Origin: Deroplatys truncata
Lineage: Eukaryota; Arthropoda; Insecta; Mantodea; Mantidae
Length of the DNA: 64,000 nucleotides
Direction of reading: 5' to 3'
Assembly: GCA_030765065.1 (NCBI GenBank)
Contig: CM060980.1
Location: forward strand, 57,334,364-57,398,363
Shown here: in pieces, positions 23,127-35,785 of the stretch
Position numbering within the stretch: position 1 is the first letter of the stretch
How the letters are laid out: each line of letters opens with the position of its first letter
Notes under the pieces: generated by a model
Told to the model about the DNA's origin: nothing
What the model saw: the letters and a program-made list of their open reading frames with translations, nothing else
Databases searched by the model: none
Made by a program: the position numbers and the translations under genes

Positions 23127-23696
23127 GTTTCATGTTTCTCGTTAATTAAGTAAGAAAGTTATAGATGAAGGTAGCGATGTATAGGTACGGTAAATCCTGG
23201 TATCCGTAACACGACATAAACTTCTGTGAGCCATAGATAACATGAGGGATTGCCCCGCCCCCCTCCTATAGGACAAGCAGCTCATCATTCGGTCCAGGCA
23301 ATTGATTTACGCGAGAACCAAACCTTAACCTAGCCCACGGCGTGTCCGACAAGTGTACAAGTTACGCCCCGAGGTGCGGCGGGTTATGTTAGTTAACTCA
23401 CTTGTTACAATGTCACACCTATGGACCAACCCTAGCAAGGTGCCACGTCTGCGTGATGAATGTTTGTGCGTCTTTACAGATCAGCGCCTGACGATAACCT
23501 TACTTTATCTGCAGTAATATAACAAGAGTTGCGATTATGTTGTCAACATCTGGAGATCAAATGTTTCACGACGTTATAAACGTCTTCTCCTTCAGACGTC
23601 AGGTTCATATCTCTCTCCGTCCATTTCTTCCATATTTTTCTATCCATACACATTCTTTTTAGTTCGATCATTCTTTTCCCTAGTTTTGTGGTATTT
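23127..23696. other. No recognisable feature; GC-richer patch
   Basis: The interval 23240-23440 is clearly GC-richer than its surroundings (CCCCGCCCCCCTCC near 23253), without coding or RNA pattern that I can name. Confidence 0.4.
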
Positions 23697-24302
23697 TTGC
23701 TTTCTCTACTACGTACTTACAGTAAGTAGGGGAAGTACTGTATTTTACCCAAAAATCCAAGTCGAAGTTTCACCGGAAATGCATCCTTTGAAAACCCTGG
23801 ATTAAAAAAAAAGGATAATTTTAGAAAAATGTGCGTGTGTATAGACAGTATAACTCAAAACCAAGTCCGATAAATTGGTATTTAACTTGGTGTTCTGTAT
23901 CTTACAAAGATACGACACGAAGAATTTCAAGAAAGTTCCCCCCTCCCAAACTACGCTTTTAAGGAAAAGGATTCATAAATTTTGATTTCCTCAAAGATGG
24001 CTCTAATTATATTGATTAAAATACCACGTGTTTAAGATATTTTCATGATAAATGAAAGTACGTCTTGAATTTTCTAGAAATAGCTGTGAAGTCCTCTTCA
24101 TTCCGAACGACTTTTGCATAACTAGTAAACCGTAAGAGACAGGTAAAACTTACTTTACAAAAATGTAGATCTCGTTAAAACACACAATTCATGTCAAATA
24201 ACCTTTTTTGTTGCGTTAACCATTTCCGATACATTCTTTGTTATTGATTGAATTTTCAAACCTTTTATAATTTTCCCAAATGCAAATCGCTATTCTTTCT
24301 TT
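23697..24302 (+). repeat. Family A repeat, old copy, 5' two-thirds
   Basis: Starts GCTTTCTCTACTACG and runs through the CACAATTCATGTC and TTCCGATACATTC blocks, then stops at 24302 where a young copy begins. The microsatellite is reduced to GTGCGTGTGT. I could not find its missing 3' third after 25143. Confidence 0.82.
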
Positions 24303-25143
24303 TTACTTTCTGTATTACGTATACTAAGTAGGGGAAGTATTGCATTCCACCCAAAAATTCGATACCGAGATTTCATCGGAAATACATGTTTTGAGGCCTC
24401 CTGAATCAAAAAAAGTATTTTACGAAACATGTCCGTGTGTGTCTGTGAACAGCATAACTAAGAAACGAACAGTCGGATAAACACCAAACTTGGTGTTTAG
24501 GTTCAGTATGTTCCAGAGATGCGACACGAAGGTTTACAAGAAAATCCTCCCGCCCCAAATAACCTTTACATGGAACATTTTTCGAAAATTTTAGTTTTCT
24601 CAAAAATGGCTCTAATGATTTTGAATAAAATATCATATATTTAAGATACTTTTATGACGAATAAAATGTATATCTTGAATTTTCTGGGAATGTCTCCAAA
24701 AGTATTCCTCATTGTGAACGACGTTTGCATAACTGGTAAACCATAAGAGATAGACAAACGTTTACTACACAAAAAATGTAAAGCGGTTAAAATACACAGT
24801 TTATGTCATATACATTTTTTTTGTTAAGTGAACCATTTTCAAGTAATTGCTTGGTATTCCCTTAAATTTTCCAATACTTATACTTTTTCTCAAATGGGAA
24901 TTCGCTATTCATTTTTTTGTCCTGTTAATGCAAAGAGAATGTAATACTCCACATAGCTACCAGCTCTTAAAATATTTGACTATCGCTTAAAGCCTACCAA
25001 TTCCCCTTGCATCTACAAGAAAATTAGCAATAAGATTAACATCTTGATATCTCGATTAACATGAAGCATATGGAGAATAAGCATTTGTAAAAATAGTTTG
25101 TACAAGAGTAGACAAAGTCATGGGAGTGTAACACATCAGATTT
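24303..25143 (+). repeat. Family A repeat, full-length copy
   Basis: TTACTTTCTGTATTACG start and CATCAGATTT end, immediately followed by CTCTTCC. The non-T base after only three T residues limits the 3' terminus to CATCAGAT plus at most three T. The TG tract is very short. Confidence 0.92.
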
Positions 25144-25179
25144 CTCTTCCTTGTGTGATTTAAGTTGATGTTTGATGTC

Positions 25180-25490
25180 GGATTTTTCACTCTAGTATCC
25201 CTGTTCTACTCTACCATCACTAAAAATAGTGGTACCCAATTCCTTAAAACCTTCCCTTCTCACTAGTACCTGATCATTACATTTAATATTAAGGTTTGTT
25301 TTGTTTGTATTTTTTTGGATACATTCACAGTTTTATTTGTATTAGTATTAATTACCATCTCTTTTAGAAATAGCCTGTCATACCGTTCATTAATCATGTT
25401 TCTTAATGTTTCAGGTGAGGTTACTTTTACAATTATATCATTCGCATACAGAAGTATAAAAACCAAATACAAAAAATAGCTTATAAAACA
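25180..25490 (-). pseudogene. LINE reverse transcriptase fragment
   Basis: A 69-codon minus-strand frame (25472 down to 25263) contains LLYANDIIVKVTSPETL. This matches the YADD catalytic region of non-LTR reverse transcriptases with one acid changed to asparagine (YAND), followed by a plausible downstream helix. Upstream and downstream coding sequence is lost. Confidence 0.6.
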
Positions 25491-26105
25491 TTAACAGTTA
25501 GAGAGGACGCAATAACACTTATGAATATCAAGTCCGGTACTTTAATTTCCGCTAGCAGCGAACAGATGAAGGTCGAAATGAAAACAACTGGTGATGTTAA
25601 GAAAAAACAATAGTACGTCAAGGTGATAAAATGAAAACGACAGAATTGTCAGTTTTGTTAGCGGTGATTGATTATTCCGTATGAGTTACATAACAGAAGA
25701 ATTAAAAATAAAGCAAACTGTTATGTATCTGTTCAGGGATTATTGCAATGCTAGTCTAGTGCAGATAAAATTACCCTGTCCGTATCATAATTTACATATA
25801 TTTTATGTTCCAGGAGAAGCATTGAATTTAGGGGATTCAATGTTGTATTAAAAGTAATTTTCAAAATTCGCACACATTCGAAAAATTCGCACACGCTGTT
25901 TGTGCGAATAAGATAGCTTTTAATAAATAAAGAGTAGTCATTTACGTAACCTACGGCTAAGATTATCTTACAAATGGAATGATTTTGTGATATAGCGTGT
26001 GATGAATATTCCAGTATAAAAGAATCCCACGTCCCACAATTTGTATACATGGTTTTGTTTACAAACCATAACACAAATTCGCAATAAACATATTCCGAGA
26101 TCAAA
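25491..26105. other. Unrecognised AT-rich DNA with one 127-codon frame
   Basis: A minus-strand frame at 25751-26134 is long for such AT-rich sequence, but its translation is hydrophobic, cysteine-containing and like nothing I recognise. It partly overlaps the next repeat, which argues for chance. A short direct repeat, ATTCGCACAC, occurs at 25865 and 25884. Confidence 0.35.
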
Positions 26106-26979
26106 ATAAAAAACCTATAAGTTGTTTCATTCACATTACTTCCTATACCCTCAATCGTTTATTAGTGGATATAACTATTCTTACTAAAGCTTATTTTTCT
26201 ATTACTTCATTTTAATCCAGATAATACTGTGCAGAAATAGCTACACTACACATTTCGTTATAGATACAAACGGAACGGCGTTAGTCAAATGTTTAAGAAC
26301 TGGACGCTTTATGCTGGCCTTAAAATTCCATACCTACTCCTTCCATGCTATCGCGAGAAACAACCGAAAATCAACAGGATTTTAAAAGAATTAGTAAGTC
26401 TTGAACAATTTGAACCATTACTAATGGATATCTCAGAAATGGCTTATGGCACAAACAAGTTATTTGAAATAAGTTGTGTGTTTTAAAGATATATATATTT
26501 TTTGTGCTGTACGTTTTCGCCCATCGCTTAACTTTTACCAGCTGTGCAAGATTATATAAAATTCCTTCCGAATGAACAGGATTCCACAGGCTATTCTAAG
26601 AAAATTAAAGATATACGTTTTATTTTTCATGTAAATATGTTTAATATAAAATAATTTAATCAAAATCTTTGAGCCATTCTTTATAAAAACAAAAATTTCG
26701 AAAAATGTACCATGCAAAAGTTAACTGGGGAGGGGGATTTTCTTGAAAATCTTTGTGTCGCAACCTTGGAAAATACTGAACTTAAATACTAAGTTTGGTA
26801 TTTTTCCAACTTTTAGTTTTTTATTTACGTTGTTCACAGACACACACATACTAATCTTTATCTAAAAATGATTTTTGGGGGGTTTAGGGTCCTCATATAT
26901 TTACATTGAAATTTTGGCAACAATTTTTTTGGCGGAATAGAATATTTCCCCTACTAACTATACGTAGTAGAGAAAGTAA
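26106..26979 (-). repeat. Family A repeat, old subfamily, near full length
   Basis: The 3' edge is decayed near 26106-26150 and followed by the old-subfamily TTTATTAGTGGATATA block. The 5' edge CTATACGTAGTAGAGAAAGTAA ends at 26979 and is well preserved. The CA tract is at 26838-26848. Confidence 0.85.
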
Positions 26980-28229
26980 TATATTGTGAGATTTACGTTA
27001 ACGGCCTGTATTGAGCATAGTGTCTTAAATTTGAATAGCGTAACCTATCTTAAAGTTTCGGTTTAACATACTTAATTTGAAAACTCTGCAGTTCTCGCAC
27101 TTCAAATTGTTAAGCTATGCTGTTGCTTTTGTTTTCTGTTATGGTTGTAAATAAAGGTTTTTCATGCCACAAGTTCAGTAAGCGTCTTTACGAGCGATAG
27201 GGAGCTCTAAAATTTTACCAAGTGCAAAAAAGAAACTTTATGTACGTCTTGCATAGATGTTTAATTTCTGCCTCTACTAGGAGTTTCAGGATTATCAAAA
27301 ATATCGAGATATTCACGACTGGGTGCGTTGCTATGACACGGAAGTAAAGAAACATTTATTATGCAGCCATTAATTTATTCACGGAGAGAAGTTTAGAGCA
27401 TTATATTAATTAAAATAGTGACGAAAGCGACGAGGAAAATACATTCGACATACCAGGTACCATAAAGAAGTCGGCAAATCATTTTGTATTAGAGCTGCTT
27501 TCCGAAAAGTCCCGCCTTCAAAATGATATTGTGCTCGAAAGTTAATTTAATATTTTTTTTTATTGAACACAGTGGCTCCCTCACCCCCTCCAAAAAAAAG
27601 AATCAATTTTTGCTTGGTGTGCAGAAAGGGACAACTTAGATACCTTAAGACAGTTTAAGAGTAGTATTGTTTGGAGCTTATTAGTGGAACAATATAATTT
27701 CTTGACTCCTGAAGAAAAAACAGAGGAAAATTAGGGTAGTGCTTTATGTTTAATGTGATATTGAACAATGTGGAAACTTTTATATTGCAACGCAATAACG
27801 AAAGGCAATGAAAACCATTTGAGATGCGAGTATGAAAATGAGCTTTTTAGAAAGAATACCTTAAGGAAGAATAACCTGAAAGTGATAGGAAACAGGAAAA
27901 AATGTTGACCGGGACTTGGGATGAGAAGAAACTGTTTACCTGAGTTACACGGGAGGAATGATGAATAAGAGAAAAGTCCAGATTAGAAAAATATGCCAAA
28001 TGAAAGAGGTATATAAGGAGATAAAGAGAGAACTAGAAAAAAGTGAAGAATGAATGAGGCTGAATTTGCAATGAAGACCTGCCCTTAGGCAGAAAGCAGT
28101 CAACGATTTGAATCCCACCACTGTCTGAGTAGTGAAAACTTGTGGTAGGAGCTTATGTATTGTCTGTTTAAATAAATCGGTAAAAGAATTAATTTCATTA
28201 TCATTATCATCATCATCATCATAGTCACG
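26980..28229. other. No recognisable feature
   Basis: AT-rich; a T-run near 27555 and an ATC repeat at 28197-28222. The stretch 28070-28140 (CTGCCCTTAGGCAGAAAGC, then TTGAATCCCACC) has a hairpin and a B-box-like motif but no further support. Confidence 0.4.
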
Positions 28230-28800
28230 TTTTGTACCTTAAGATCCGTTCCGGCTTGTTCTATCAGTTGGACGGTAATGTAACACTTGAGGAGGACTAC
28301 GGAGTGACTATTCTACGAGGGTGTGTATAGCATTCATCTCCTTTAATTTCTATCGTTTCTACTATATTTTAATTCCTAATTGTCTCAAATTTTCATTGTT
28401 TTGATGATTCGGCAGAGTGTATCCAGCCACTGGACGTAGCAATTTAATTTTCCACATCTAAATCTTTTGTTTATATTAAGCCGTGATTGTCCATACTTCT
28501 GCTCCATATATCAGAACTGGAATCGCCAGAATTTTACAAATGCTATAATTGTTTCTTTACGTATCATCCTTCATAGTGTCCTTTTGATAGTCTTTATTAA
28601 ATGATTATGTTTAAGGAGCTTATTAATATCATTTCCTACTCTGTAGGAAACTGTACATCCTAAATAATAGAATCTGGAGAGCTGTTCTATTGTTTTACTA
28701 TTTAATCAAATTTTTTACCTCTAAATGCCATCAACTTCGTTTCTTGAGGTGATGTTTCTAAATGGTATCTTTTACCTACTGTACTCATTGAATCCAAGAA
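28230..28800 (-). pseudogene. LINE reverse transcriptase C-terminal fragment
   Basis: On the minus strand the sequence encodes FYYLGCTVSYRVGNDINKLL, then, after a frame change, ICKILAIPVLIYGAEVWTIT. This is the thumb/C-terminal signature (YGxExW) of many insect non-LTR retrotransposons. Stops and shifts interrupt it. The remains at 51480-51640 encode the same region of what may be the same family. Confidence 0.75.
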
Positions 28801-29320
28801 TTAATTTGTGGTAGCCGTTGGACGGAGCCTTCTAATTTAATACATTCTAGGGAGTTTGATTCCACAGCAAGCTTGGTTGAAGGAATTCAAGCAGAGTAGT
28901 AAAATAATGCTAGTTGGGAAGTAGCGTGATTAAGAGCATTATGTCTTTAGAAAAAGCTTGTGAGATTGTCTTTTTCATGAAGAATTAATCCAAGAATAGA
29001 GAAACAACATGGGAGTTGAATTTGTTTATCCGTCAGAGGTAATTTTAAAATTTTATGCATTAAATTTGTTTTTGATGCTTCGAACAGATATAGTATAGTC
29101 GTAGTAACTTCTTATTGGGTTTCAAAAATACACAATAGACTTAAGAGTTAAGTTGTAATTATTGTCTTTAATCATACGAATATTTACGCAATGTACGTAT
29201 CGATTTCTTTATGGGCAGAGGGAAGCAGGGAGCAGATCATACCTTCTCATTCCACAAGTCTTCATATAATGAAATAAAGGCAAGATGATTTCCTTCCTCA
29301 ACGGATTACCCTCCTTTTTG
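28801..29320. other. No recognisable feature
   Basis: AT-rich sequence between LINE and SINE remnants; no pattern recognised. Confidence 0.45.
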
Positions 29321-29640
29321 TAGGACTTACACCCCCAAGGACTTACAAGCCAATAACTCGGGCCAGTAGCCTGTCGAGGGGCAAGCAAGCTCTGGATCGT
29401 AGCATATGCAGGATGGGTGATCAGCTCAATACCTGATATGGCGGTGAAGGAGAAGGAAATGAAATGTAGTGATGAAAGGGATGATAGGAAAATTCGCGGA
29501 TCAAATTATCCAAACCAGATTCGCCTAGCGACCGAGGAAAACCACGAAAAGCCCTTCGGTCAGGTTGATCGGCTCCTGGGGTTTTAAACCGAATTGGGTC
29601 TCACACGTTACCCCGGCACCACCTCACTCGGTAAGATGGT
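29321..29640 (-). mobile_element. tRNA-derived SINE, long-body family
   Basis: Read on the minus strand the head is GAGTGAGGTGGTGCCGGGG (A box) and GGTTTAAAACC (B box). The family core TTTTCCTCGGTCGCTAGGCG follows near 29530, then AATCTGG. The body to about 29321 is less certain. Confidence 0.7.
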
Positions 29641-30839
29641 TTTTATTAAGTTTAAATATACAGTCGTTAATAAACACTTTCTGTAGTTTTAAATGTATCA
29701 TAATATTCCACTCTAAGCAGACTAGCCCTAAACTTTTACAGTTGGCGCACCTTTCGTAAGCCCTCCTGCATAATACGGAAATTCCTCGACTTGGAAAAGA
29801 AGATTATCCACATTGCAGTTTGCTGTGAATCCATTTTCAAGTGCAATAAGTCATCTCAGCAATAAATTCAACAAACAGCCGCCTCGTTGTAACAAAATTT
29901 ACTTGTGACATTAATGTTTGATAACCAGGAACCAAATTATTTGCTTGTTGCAAGAAATGGACAAGTTTCGATGTTTCCGTGCACAAATGGTATTCTTGTT
30001 AAATTCTTATATCCTCAAACCACACTACTCTTAAACTTTTCTCTACTCAGTGACATACGGAACGTGTTCCACTTTCAGTTTCTTTCATATAAAAGATCTA
30101 AACCTCTCTTCCCTATTGAATAATCCTGTATATAGGATTATATGTATATTATATAATAGATATATATATATATATTGTATACACATATATATCGAGAGAG
30201 AGAGAGCACTTCTATATACTCTATGGATAAGTGTACATTTAGCTTAATCTAAGGTATTAAAGTGATTTGTACAGGGAATAAGTCAGAAAACTTATAATTA
30301 TTATTGACCATAGCATTATTACCAATATTTAATTAATTATAAAATGTATATATATAGGTTTTCCTTTGAGTATATTAGCTAAGTTCCCGTAAATCCCTCA
30401 CGCTCTGTGGGGTGATGCCCACTATAAAAGCTATTACCAATAAAAATGTATTAAACATGAACTTAGTAACTTAACATGAATTTAAATTAGTATTTATTGG
30501 AAAGAAAGAAAAGCTGAAAATTAAAATAAACATAGATAACTTATAGATTTCTTACATGTAACGCTTTGTAGACGTAGTATAAGAATTTGCATTTATTTCT
30601 TATTTATATGTGCGAAGTTATCTTGCATTTACAATTTAGAACTCCTTAAAAGCTCTTTCATTTCAAAACTTGAAGTATTGATTTTAAATAAATTTCATCA
30701 AATATATCTATTTAGATCAAAGAGGAAGCTTAAAACACAATTTTGTAATTTCCGTTATACATAATACTTTCGCTCCTTCCTTTCTCGTCTGAAGAAAATG
30801 GAATGAAAACTGTATTAGTAGTCAGAAATAGTCAGACGG
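29641..30839. other. AT-rich DNA with TA and GA microsatellites
   Basis: Contains a TA-rich tract at 30150-30192 followed by GAGAGAGAGA at 30194-30206. The short frames at 29905-30247 are not convincing. Confidence 0.45.
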
Positions 30840-31270
30840 AGGGGCCTCCAGTAACTGCTGCACATCACACGTAGCCTCTGAGGGCCCTTTGTGCTTCCTT
30901 TGAAACCCCTGGGAGGAAGTCATGAAGGGAGACCCGAAGGGCGGCCAGATCCGGACGACGATGTGCGCTAGCAAGGAAGGGATCCCTAACGATTCCAAAA
31001 TGGCACCAATCCTTATGCCGGCTAATTACCCAAAATCTGGGGGTCCCAGGAGTAGTGTGCCAGCTCTTAGGAAGGAAGGGGGCCCCAGCAATCCCGAACA
31101 GCGCCAGGGAATCTTTCCACAGCGCAAATTCCACTTGCCGCAACATACCAACCGCCTGTTCCTACAACCTTGAAACGTGAGGTGAAACAGCATTCGTCTA
31201 CTGACCTGGGGAAACCACGAAAAAAACCCTGGACCTCCGGAATGCAAGCCTCTCGCTATAAGTGGAATCA
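30840..31270 (-). mobile_element. SINE, long-body family, head lost or decayed
   Basis: Minus strand: CATTCCGGAGGTCCAGGG, then GGTTTCCCCAGGTCAGTAGA and CGAATGCTG near 31190-31215, the family core. The body is GC-rich with GGGTCCC-type runs. The tRNA boxes are poorly preserved near 31240-31260. Three overlapping frames across the body are non-coding SINE sequence. Confidence 0.65.
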
Positions 31271-32165
31271 TCTCGTTAACCCATGTATTGCATTATTCCA
31301 TAGTTATTTTAGTGTACCTCTGTAATTTAAATGAAAATTTAATTCTTAGACTTAATATTCACTGCTTGTGGAGGAACGGACTGCTGCGTTATTTGCATCT
31401 CAAACTGAATAGAAATGTTCATGCTTTCAATGGCAGAACAAATAATATTCAGAAAAAAGAAGCCAGCGAAGACTTCATTGCTCTTTAAGTACCGAAAAGA
31501 AGATACAAACCGGTCGATGCTAGTTGTTTTTATGAGTTCTTGTTTGAATTGAATTTAATGCCATTTCACAGCATATCTGAAGCTCTAAACGGCATTAATG
31601 GGAAATCGCTGGCATTACAGAAGATTCCGCCCACAGCTGCGTGAAATTTGCAATTCTATTTGAGAAGAACTCGGTAAGAAGAGGCGGATGAATATTCTGC
31701 TTCCAAGGGGACAGTTCAATAACAAAGAGAAACGAAGTTGTATAAGAGGAGAAGGTAGAAGAAAAGCGATAATCATTTCACACTGCATGTTCGCTCACTT
31801 CATTAGCTTCGACGTCAAAGAATGCCATAATGGAAATAAAACTGACGCAAATTGTATTCAAGCAATCTAATGGGCCGTGACTAATACCAGCTTCTCTCTT
31901 GGAAATCGATGTGGAGTGGCATTAATGACGTGTCGAAACGAGTTAGCCATACTGCGCTACAGACTTTCTCAAGGCCGTTCTTTTTATTTTCCTGCCATTT
32001 TGCATGAATTTCTCATTTGCTGCCGGTATGACGAAGACCTTTTTTTAATATACAGGCCGTGCCTCATCCGGAGGAGACAGCAAATGCATTAGAATGACGG
32101 CTTGATAGAGGTATAGTACACGGATCACTGTTAAAGATTGTCTGAAGGTGCATTTGTGAATAAAA
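31271..32165. other. No recognisable feature
   Basis: Short frames at 31288-31488, 31688-31870 and 31877-32092 lack recognisable domains. Base composition is slightly less AT-rich than the flanks. Confidence 0.4.
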
Positions 32166-32612
32166 CTTCTGATATGTGGCTTGCTAGTTCACGTGGCCCG
32201 TATTCGGGTGGCTCCGGGATCGATCCTCGGCGACTGCCCAACTCTGGCCCATAGGCCTTTCTCCCCGGGTCGCCAGGCGAATGCTGGGTTGGTTCATCTT
32301 CTATCGCGACTCTCCTTCCTCTAATTTCCTGTGCCCGTTGTTTTCCTTGTCATCTGTTTCAGGGTTGTAGGACCAGGTGACGGTGTTTGGCGCGTTGCGG
32401 CTGGGCGGTAGCTTGCTCTCTGTAAAGGTTTCTTTCCTGGCGTCGCTGCGGTACCGCTCAGTTAGGTCTCTCCTCAGCGTGGGGCTTCGCTCCGGGGGAC
32501 CGTGGAGGCTGGTGACTCGTGGGGAGGGACCGTGCGGCATCGGATGCGTTCTATCTGGAAACGTACGCGCCCCGTCGATGCTTGCCCCGGTGTCATGCGG
32601 GTCTGTTCCTCT
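32166..32612 (+). mobile_element. tRNA-derived SINE, long-body family
   Basis: The head is GGCTTGCTAGTTCACGTGG with a B-box-like GGATCGATCC near 32216. The core CCCCGGGTCGCCAGGCGAA follows near 32263, then TGCTGGGTTGG. The body is GC-rich up to about 32600. This copy lies opposite in orientation to those at 2.2, 29.3, 30.8 and 44.0 kb. Confidence 0.7.
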
Positions 32613-33037
32613 ACTCAGTATATTTAAGATAATTTTGAAAAAGCCACGTCCAGAAGAATTGCAATTTTGGCATAGTTTTCAAAAATGTATAAAGTTGATA
32701 AAATGAACGACCTGAAAAACCGCCAAACTGTAATTTGCATTATTATTTGATCTTTGTGTCCAAAAACTACATACATACATACATATACATAATACGTTGA
32801 TACATAAATTTGTATCTTGACTAGTACATTGTTTACCGTTTGTTAGCTTTCATTCGGTATTTGGAGTGTTATGCTCCTTTAATATTGCGCATTTGTAGAA
32901 AATTTGTGTAATTTATGAGTTAAAGAAGATGGGCTGTCATGTTTAGGGGGTGGGGTATCCTTCGACCACATTCCTTTTTAGTTTAATAAAAGAGCAAGGA
33001 CAGCGGCGGCATCCTCTTGATATTATACATAACACAT
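32613..33037. other. No recognisable feature; short ACAT repeat
   Basis: A (CATA)n run lies at 32768-32786. Nothing else recognised. Confidence 0.45.
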
Positions 33038-33262
33038 TATAGAATTTCACTATGCCTAACCGACCCGCTAAACATTTGACTATTGCTTCAGCCTCCTTTG
33101 TGGCTACAACGAAATGTGTCATAAAACCATTCTTGCAAACGTTTATGTCGATTAATATTAAATAGATAAAAAATAAGATCTAAAATGATTCGTAGAAGTT
33201 ATATAAAGTATACGAGAGTGGGTAAAGAAAGTAGTATGAATGAAGTGCGTCAAATTTGTGTT
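33038..33262 (+). repeat. Family A repeat, 3' fragment (old subfamily)
   Basis: Contains AACATTTGACTATTGCTTCAG, the CTACAACGAAATGTG block near 33103, and a decayed 3' end with AAGAAAGTAGTATGAATGAA near 33224. The sequence upstream of 33038 is not family A. Confidence 0.7.
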
Positions 33263-34268
33263 TTCCTTTTTTTCCCCTATTAAACAGAGGTGGATTTCGA
33301 TGAGCGCATTAAAGGTTATAAAACTTTGGAAATGCATTTACGCTTGGCAATAACGGGCTTACGAGACCTGCGAAGCTTTTGCTGCACAACTGAAGCGATA
33401 TTAACTTTCGATAAAACTGTCGATTAAGTTCGAATCTGATTGCTGAATAAGGCATCATTAAGACCATGCATTGGCTGAAAGGCGCTCGTGTGTAATTATC
33501 AACACAGTTTCAGTTCTTATTGCAAGTTTATCCGAGCGTTATAGTTTTCTACGGTTGAAAAACACAAATTCTGGCTTTATAATAATGGCACAAGGATAAT
33601 TGCAATAAAATGTGTAGTTTGATTGTAGTAAGCAAAGAGCAAAACTCGACCACCCAGAATACTTGGGAGTTTTTTGTTTATTAGAGACCAAGTGATGCTT
33701 ACCAGCTACATAGTTTCACTACCCCTCTCTCTCTCTCTCCCTCTCTCTCTTTACTTTAATTCCTTTGCTGTGTATTCAGCTACAGCTTTTTTATAATTAT
33801 TCTAGTTGCCTTAATTAGCAGGTTTAAGTTCCTTATTTCAGTTATTCTTTATTCTATTGTAAACATAGCTATGTTATATGCATGTACTTGTTTTGCAAGT
33901 TCTCAAAAGATCACTCAAGTCGCTTGAATTTTTCTGTAACTGCTGCAGGGCTGGACCAAGAGAGAACTAAAGAATTAGAAGAGGGGAGACGGGATACTAA
34001 GCACAGAAACATAAATTTGTGTGTTTTATAAACTCGGCATTATTCAGTTACAGCGGTTGATAAAATCTCATTTTTTAGCGTCAACAATTTCATATTCACG
34101 TAATCAACCATGACAAAGAAACTCTAATCCTTTAATTGAGTTACATGTTGGTGCCTAGGCAGGCTGAGTATGCCCGTTCTGGAAATATAAACAGTACACA
34201 CGTCCTTCTCTAGTTGCCTTACCTGCCTGCGTAGAATGGCTAAGCTGGCTTAGAAACACGTCAAGGTA
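33263..34268. other. No recognisable feature; CT microsatellite
   Basis: A CT-rich run lies at 33723-33751. The rest is AT-rich DNA without recognised content. Confidence 0.45.
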
Positions 34269-35015
34269 CAAAGCGTTTGCTATATAGTGCGGCCGCGGAT
34301 CGCTCGTATGCGTGCTCCGCGCACTGTCTATTACGCTGGGGAGTTTCCCTTTCTAAGTCTCCTGCGTTACTTACTCACGAGTGATAGTAACATACACTAT
34401 CACGAGTATTAACCTTGTTATAAGTGATGTTGAGACATTCCTGGCATCTTCGGATGGAATTTCCATTCGCACTATAAGTTCTTCTTGTGTAGTTTTCATA
34501 ATTTTTGTTCTTATACTGCCTTAAGTTTAGGGTTTAGCGATCCTGTTGTCCTTGACTTATCAACCAGACGTCTAACAGTTTCTCTACCTGGAGCTAGAAT
34601 ACCAGGAAATTTCTGCTGAAATTGTCTAAACGAATATTATATGATTCGGTTTTTACGTGTGTAAAATTCGTTGTTCAAGTGTGAATTTATCGGTAGGCAT
34701 TTCAGTGGACTAATAACAAGACAAGAACAACAATAGGTAATAACAAGGACACTCTTAAGCAAACCACACTCAATACAATTGTGTTGTATTAACTTTTACC
34801 TCGGAGATGCACAGTGCACAAACTCTAGTGCTTGCACCACGAATAGAAGGTAGCAAATGATGCATTACGAGTATAACACAGTTGATAAACGTATCGTTAA
34901 GCAGGACATTCACCACTAATGCGCAACAGAAAAATACGGAGATCACTAGTCTATAAAGTGCAGGCGGAGCATGCATACACGCGATCTATGGCCCCACCAT
35001 ACAGCGACCGCTCTG
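34269..35015. mobile_element. Unassigned inverted-repeat element, 747 bp
   Basis: The left end CAAAGCGTTTGCTATATAG and the right end on the minus strand, CAGAGCGGTCGCTGTATGG, continue to match through GATCGC, GTATGC and GCTCCG for about 50 bases at roughly 75-80% identity. An internal hairpin with 8-bp arms (GTGATAGT/ACTATCAC) lies at 34381-34402. I find no convincing target duplication and no coding region. It is probably a non-autonomous DNA transposon; CAGAG-type ends would allow hAT. Confidence 0.6.
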
Positions 35016-35091
35016 TGGTTCTAATACCTACAGAGGGGTTCCTCGCAGCCTTGGTCTATCGGATTTCAGAAAGAGTGTTCAGCGGAGCTAC

Positions 35092-35785
35092 CTTTACAAT
35101 ACCTTCTCCACTCTCTCTTCTACATACTAGTTTTGCAAAAGCTTATTCCACTGTCCACTTTTTGTTATTCGAAATAAACTTTTATTGCAGATGTATGCAG
35201 AGGTATAAGAAGGATGTAAAGTAAGGTATTTACACAATATAAGAAGGATATAGTAGGCTAAACTGATAGTCAGCTTTCTAAAAGTTGAATAAAAGCGAAT
35301 AACGACTTACTACTTGAAACAACTACGTATTTGAAAAGTCAAACCAATGACATAGAACTTCTTCGAAATTTTTAGCCCCCTTAAATTAATTTATTTGACA
35401 TACGTTTTGTGCTTTAACGAGCTCTACTTACTGTGCAGTAAGATTTTGTCTGCCTCTTACAGTTTATGAATTATACAAAAATCATCCAGAGTGAACAAGG
35501 CTTCACAGCTATTTGCAGAAAGTTCAAGATATAGGTTTTATTTATCATGCAAGTATCTTAAACTTCCGGCATTTTAATCAAAATCATTAGAGCCATTTGA
35601 GAACATAAAACATAACGAATCATTTTCTATGTAATTTTCGTTTGTGACTAATATTTTTCACATACACGGACCTTATTCTAAAAATTTTTACTCAGGGCCT
35701 CAAAAGGTGTATTTCCGGCCAAATGCTGGTTTCGATTTTTGCAACACTTTTCCATTGTTTATATATACGAGTTATTTCCTACACC
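35092..35785 (-). repeat. Family A repeat, old decayed copy
   Basis: Matches at CTTCTACATACTAGTTTTGCAAAAGC (35115-35142), TTTTAATCAAAATCATTAGAGCC (35572-35595) and GGGCCTCAAAAGGTG (35695). The CA tract is lost and the 5' edge is unrecognisable. Confidence 0.7.

Noticed and set aside
25751..26134. 127-codon minus-strand gene
   Set aside because: It overlaps the edge of a family A copy, has no recognisable domain, and such lengths can arise by chance in AT-rich DNA.
32377..32706. 109-codon plus-strand gene
   Set aside because: It lies in the body of a SINE whose relatives elsewhere in the window do not keep this frame.
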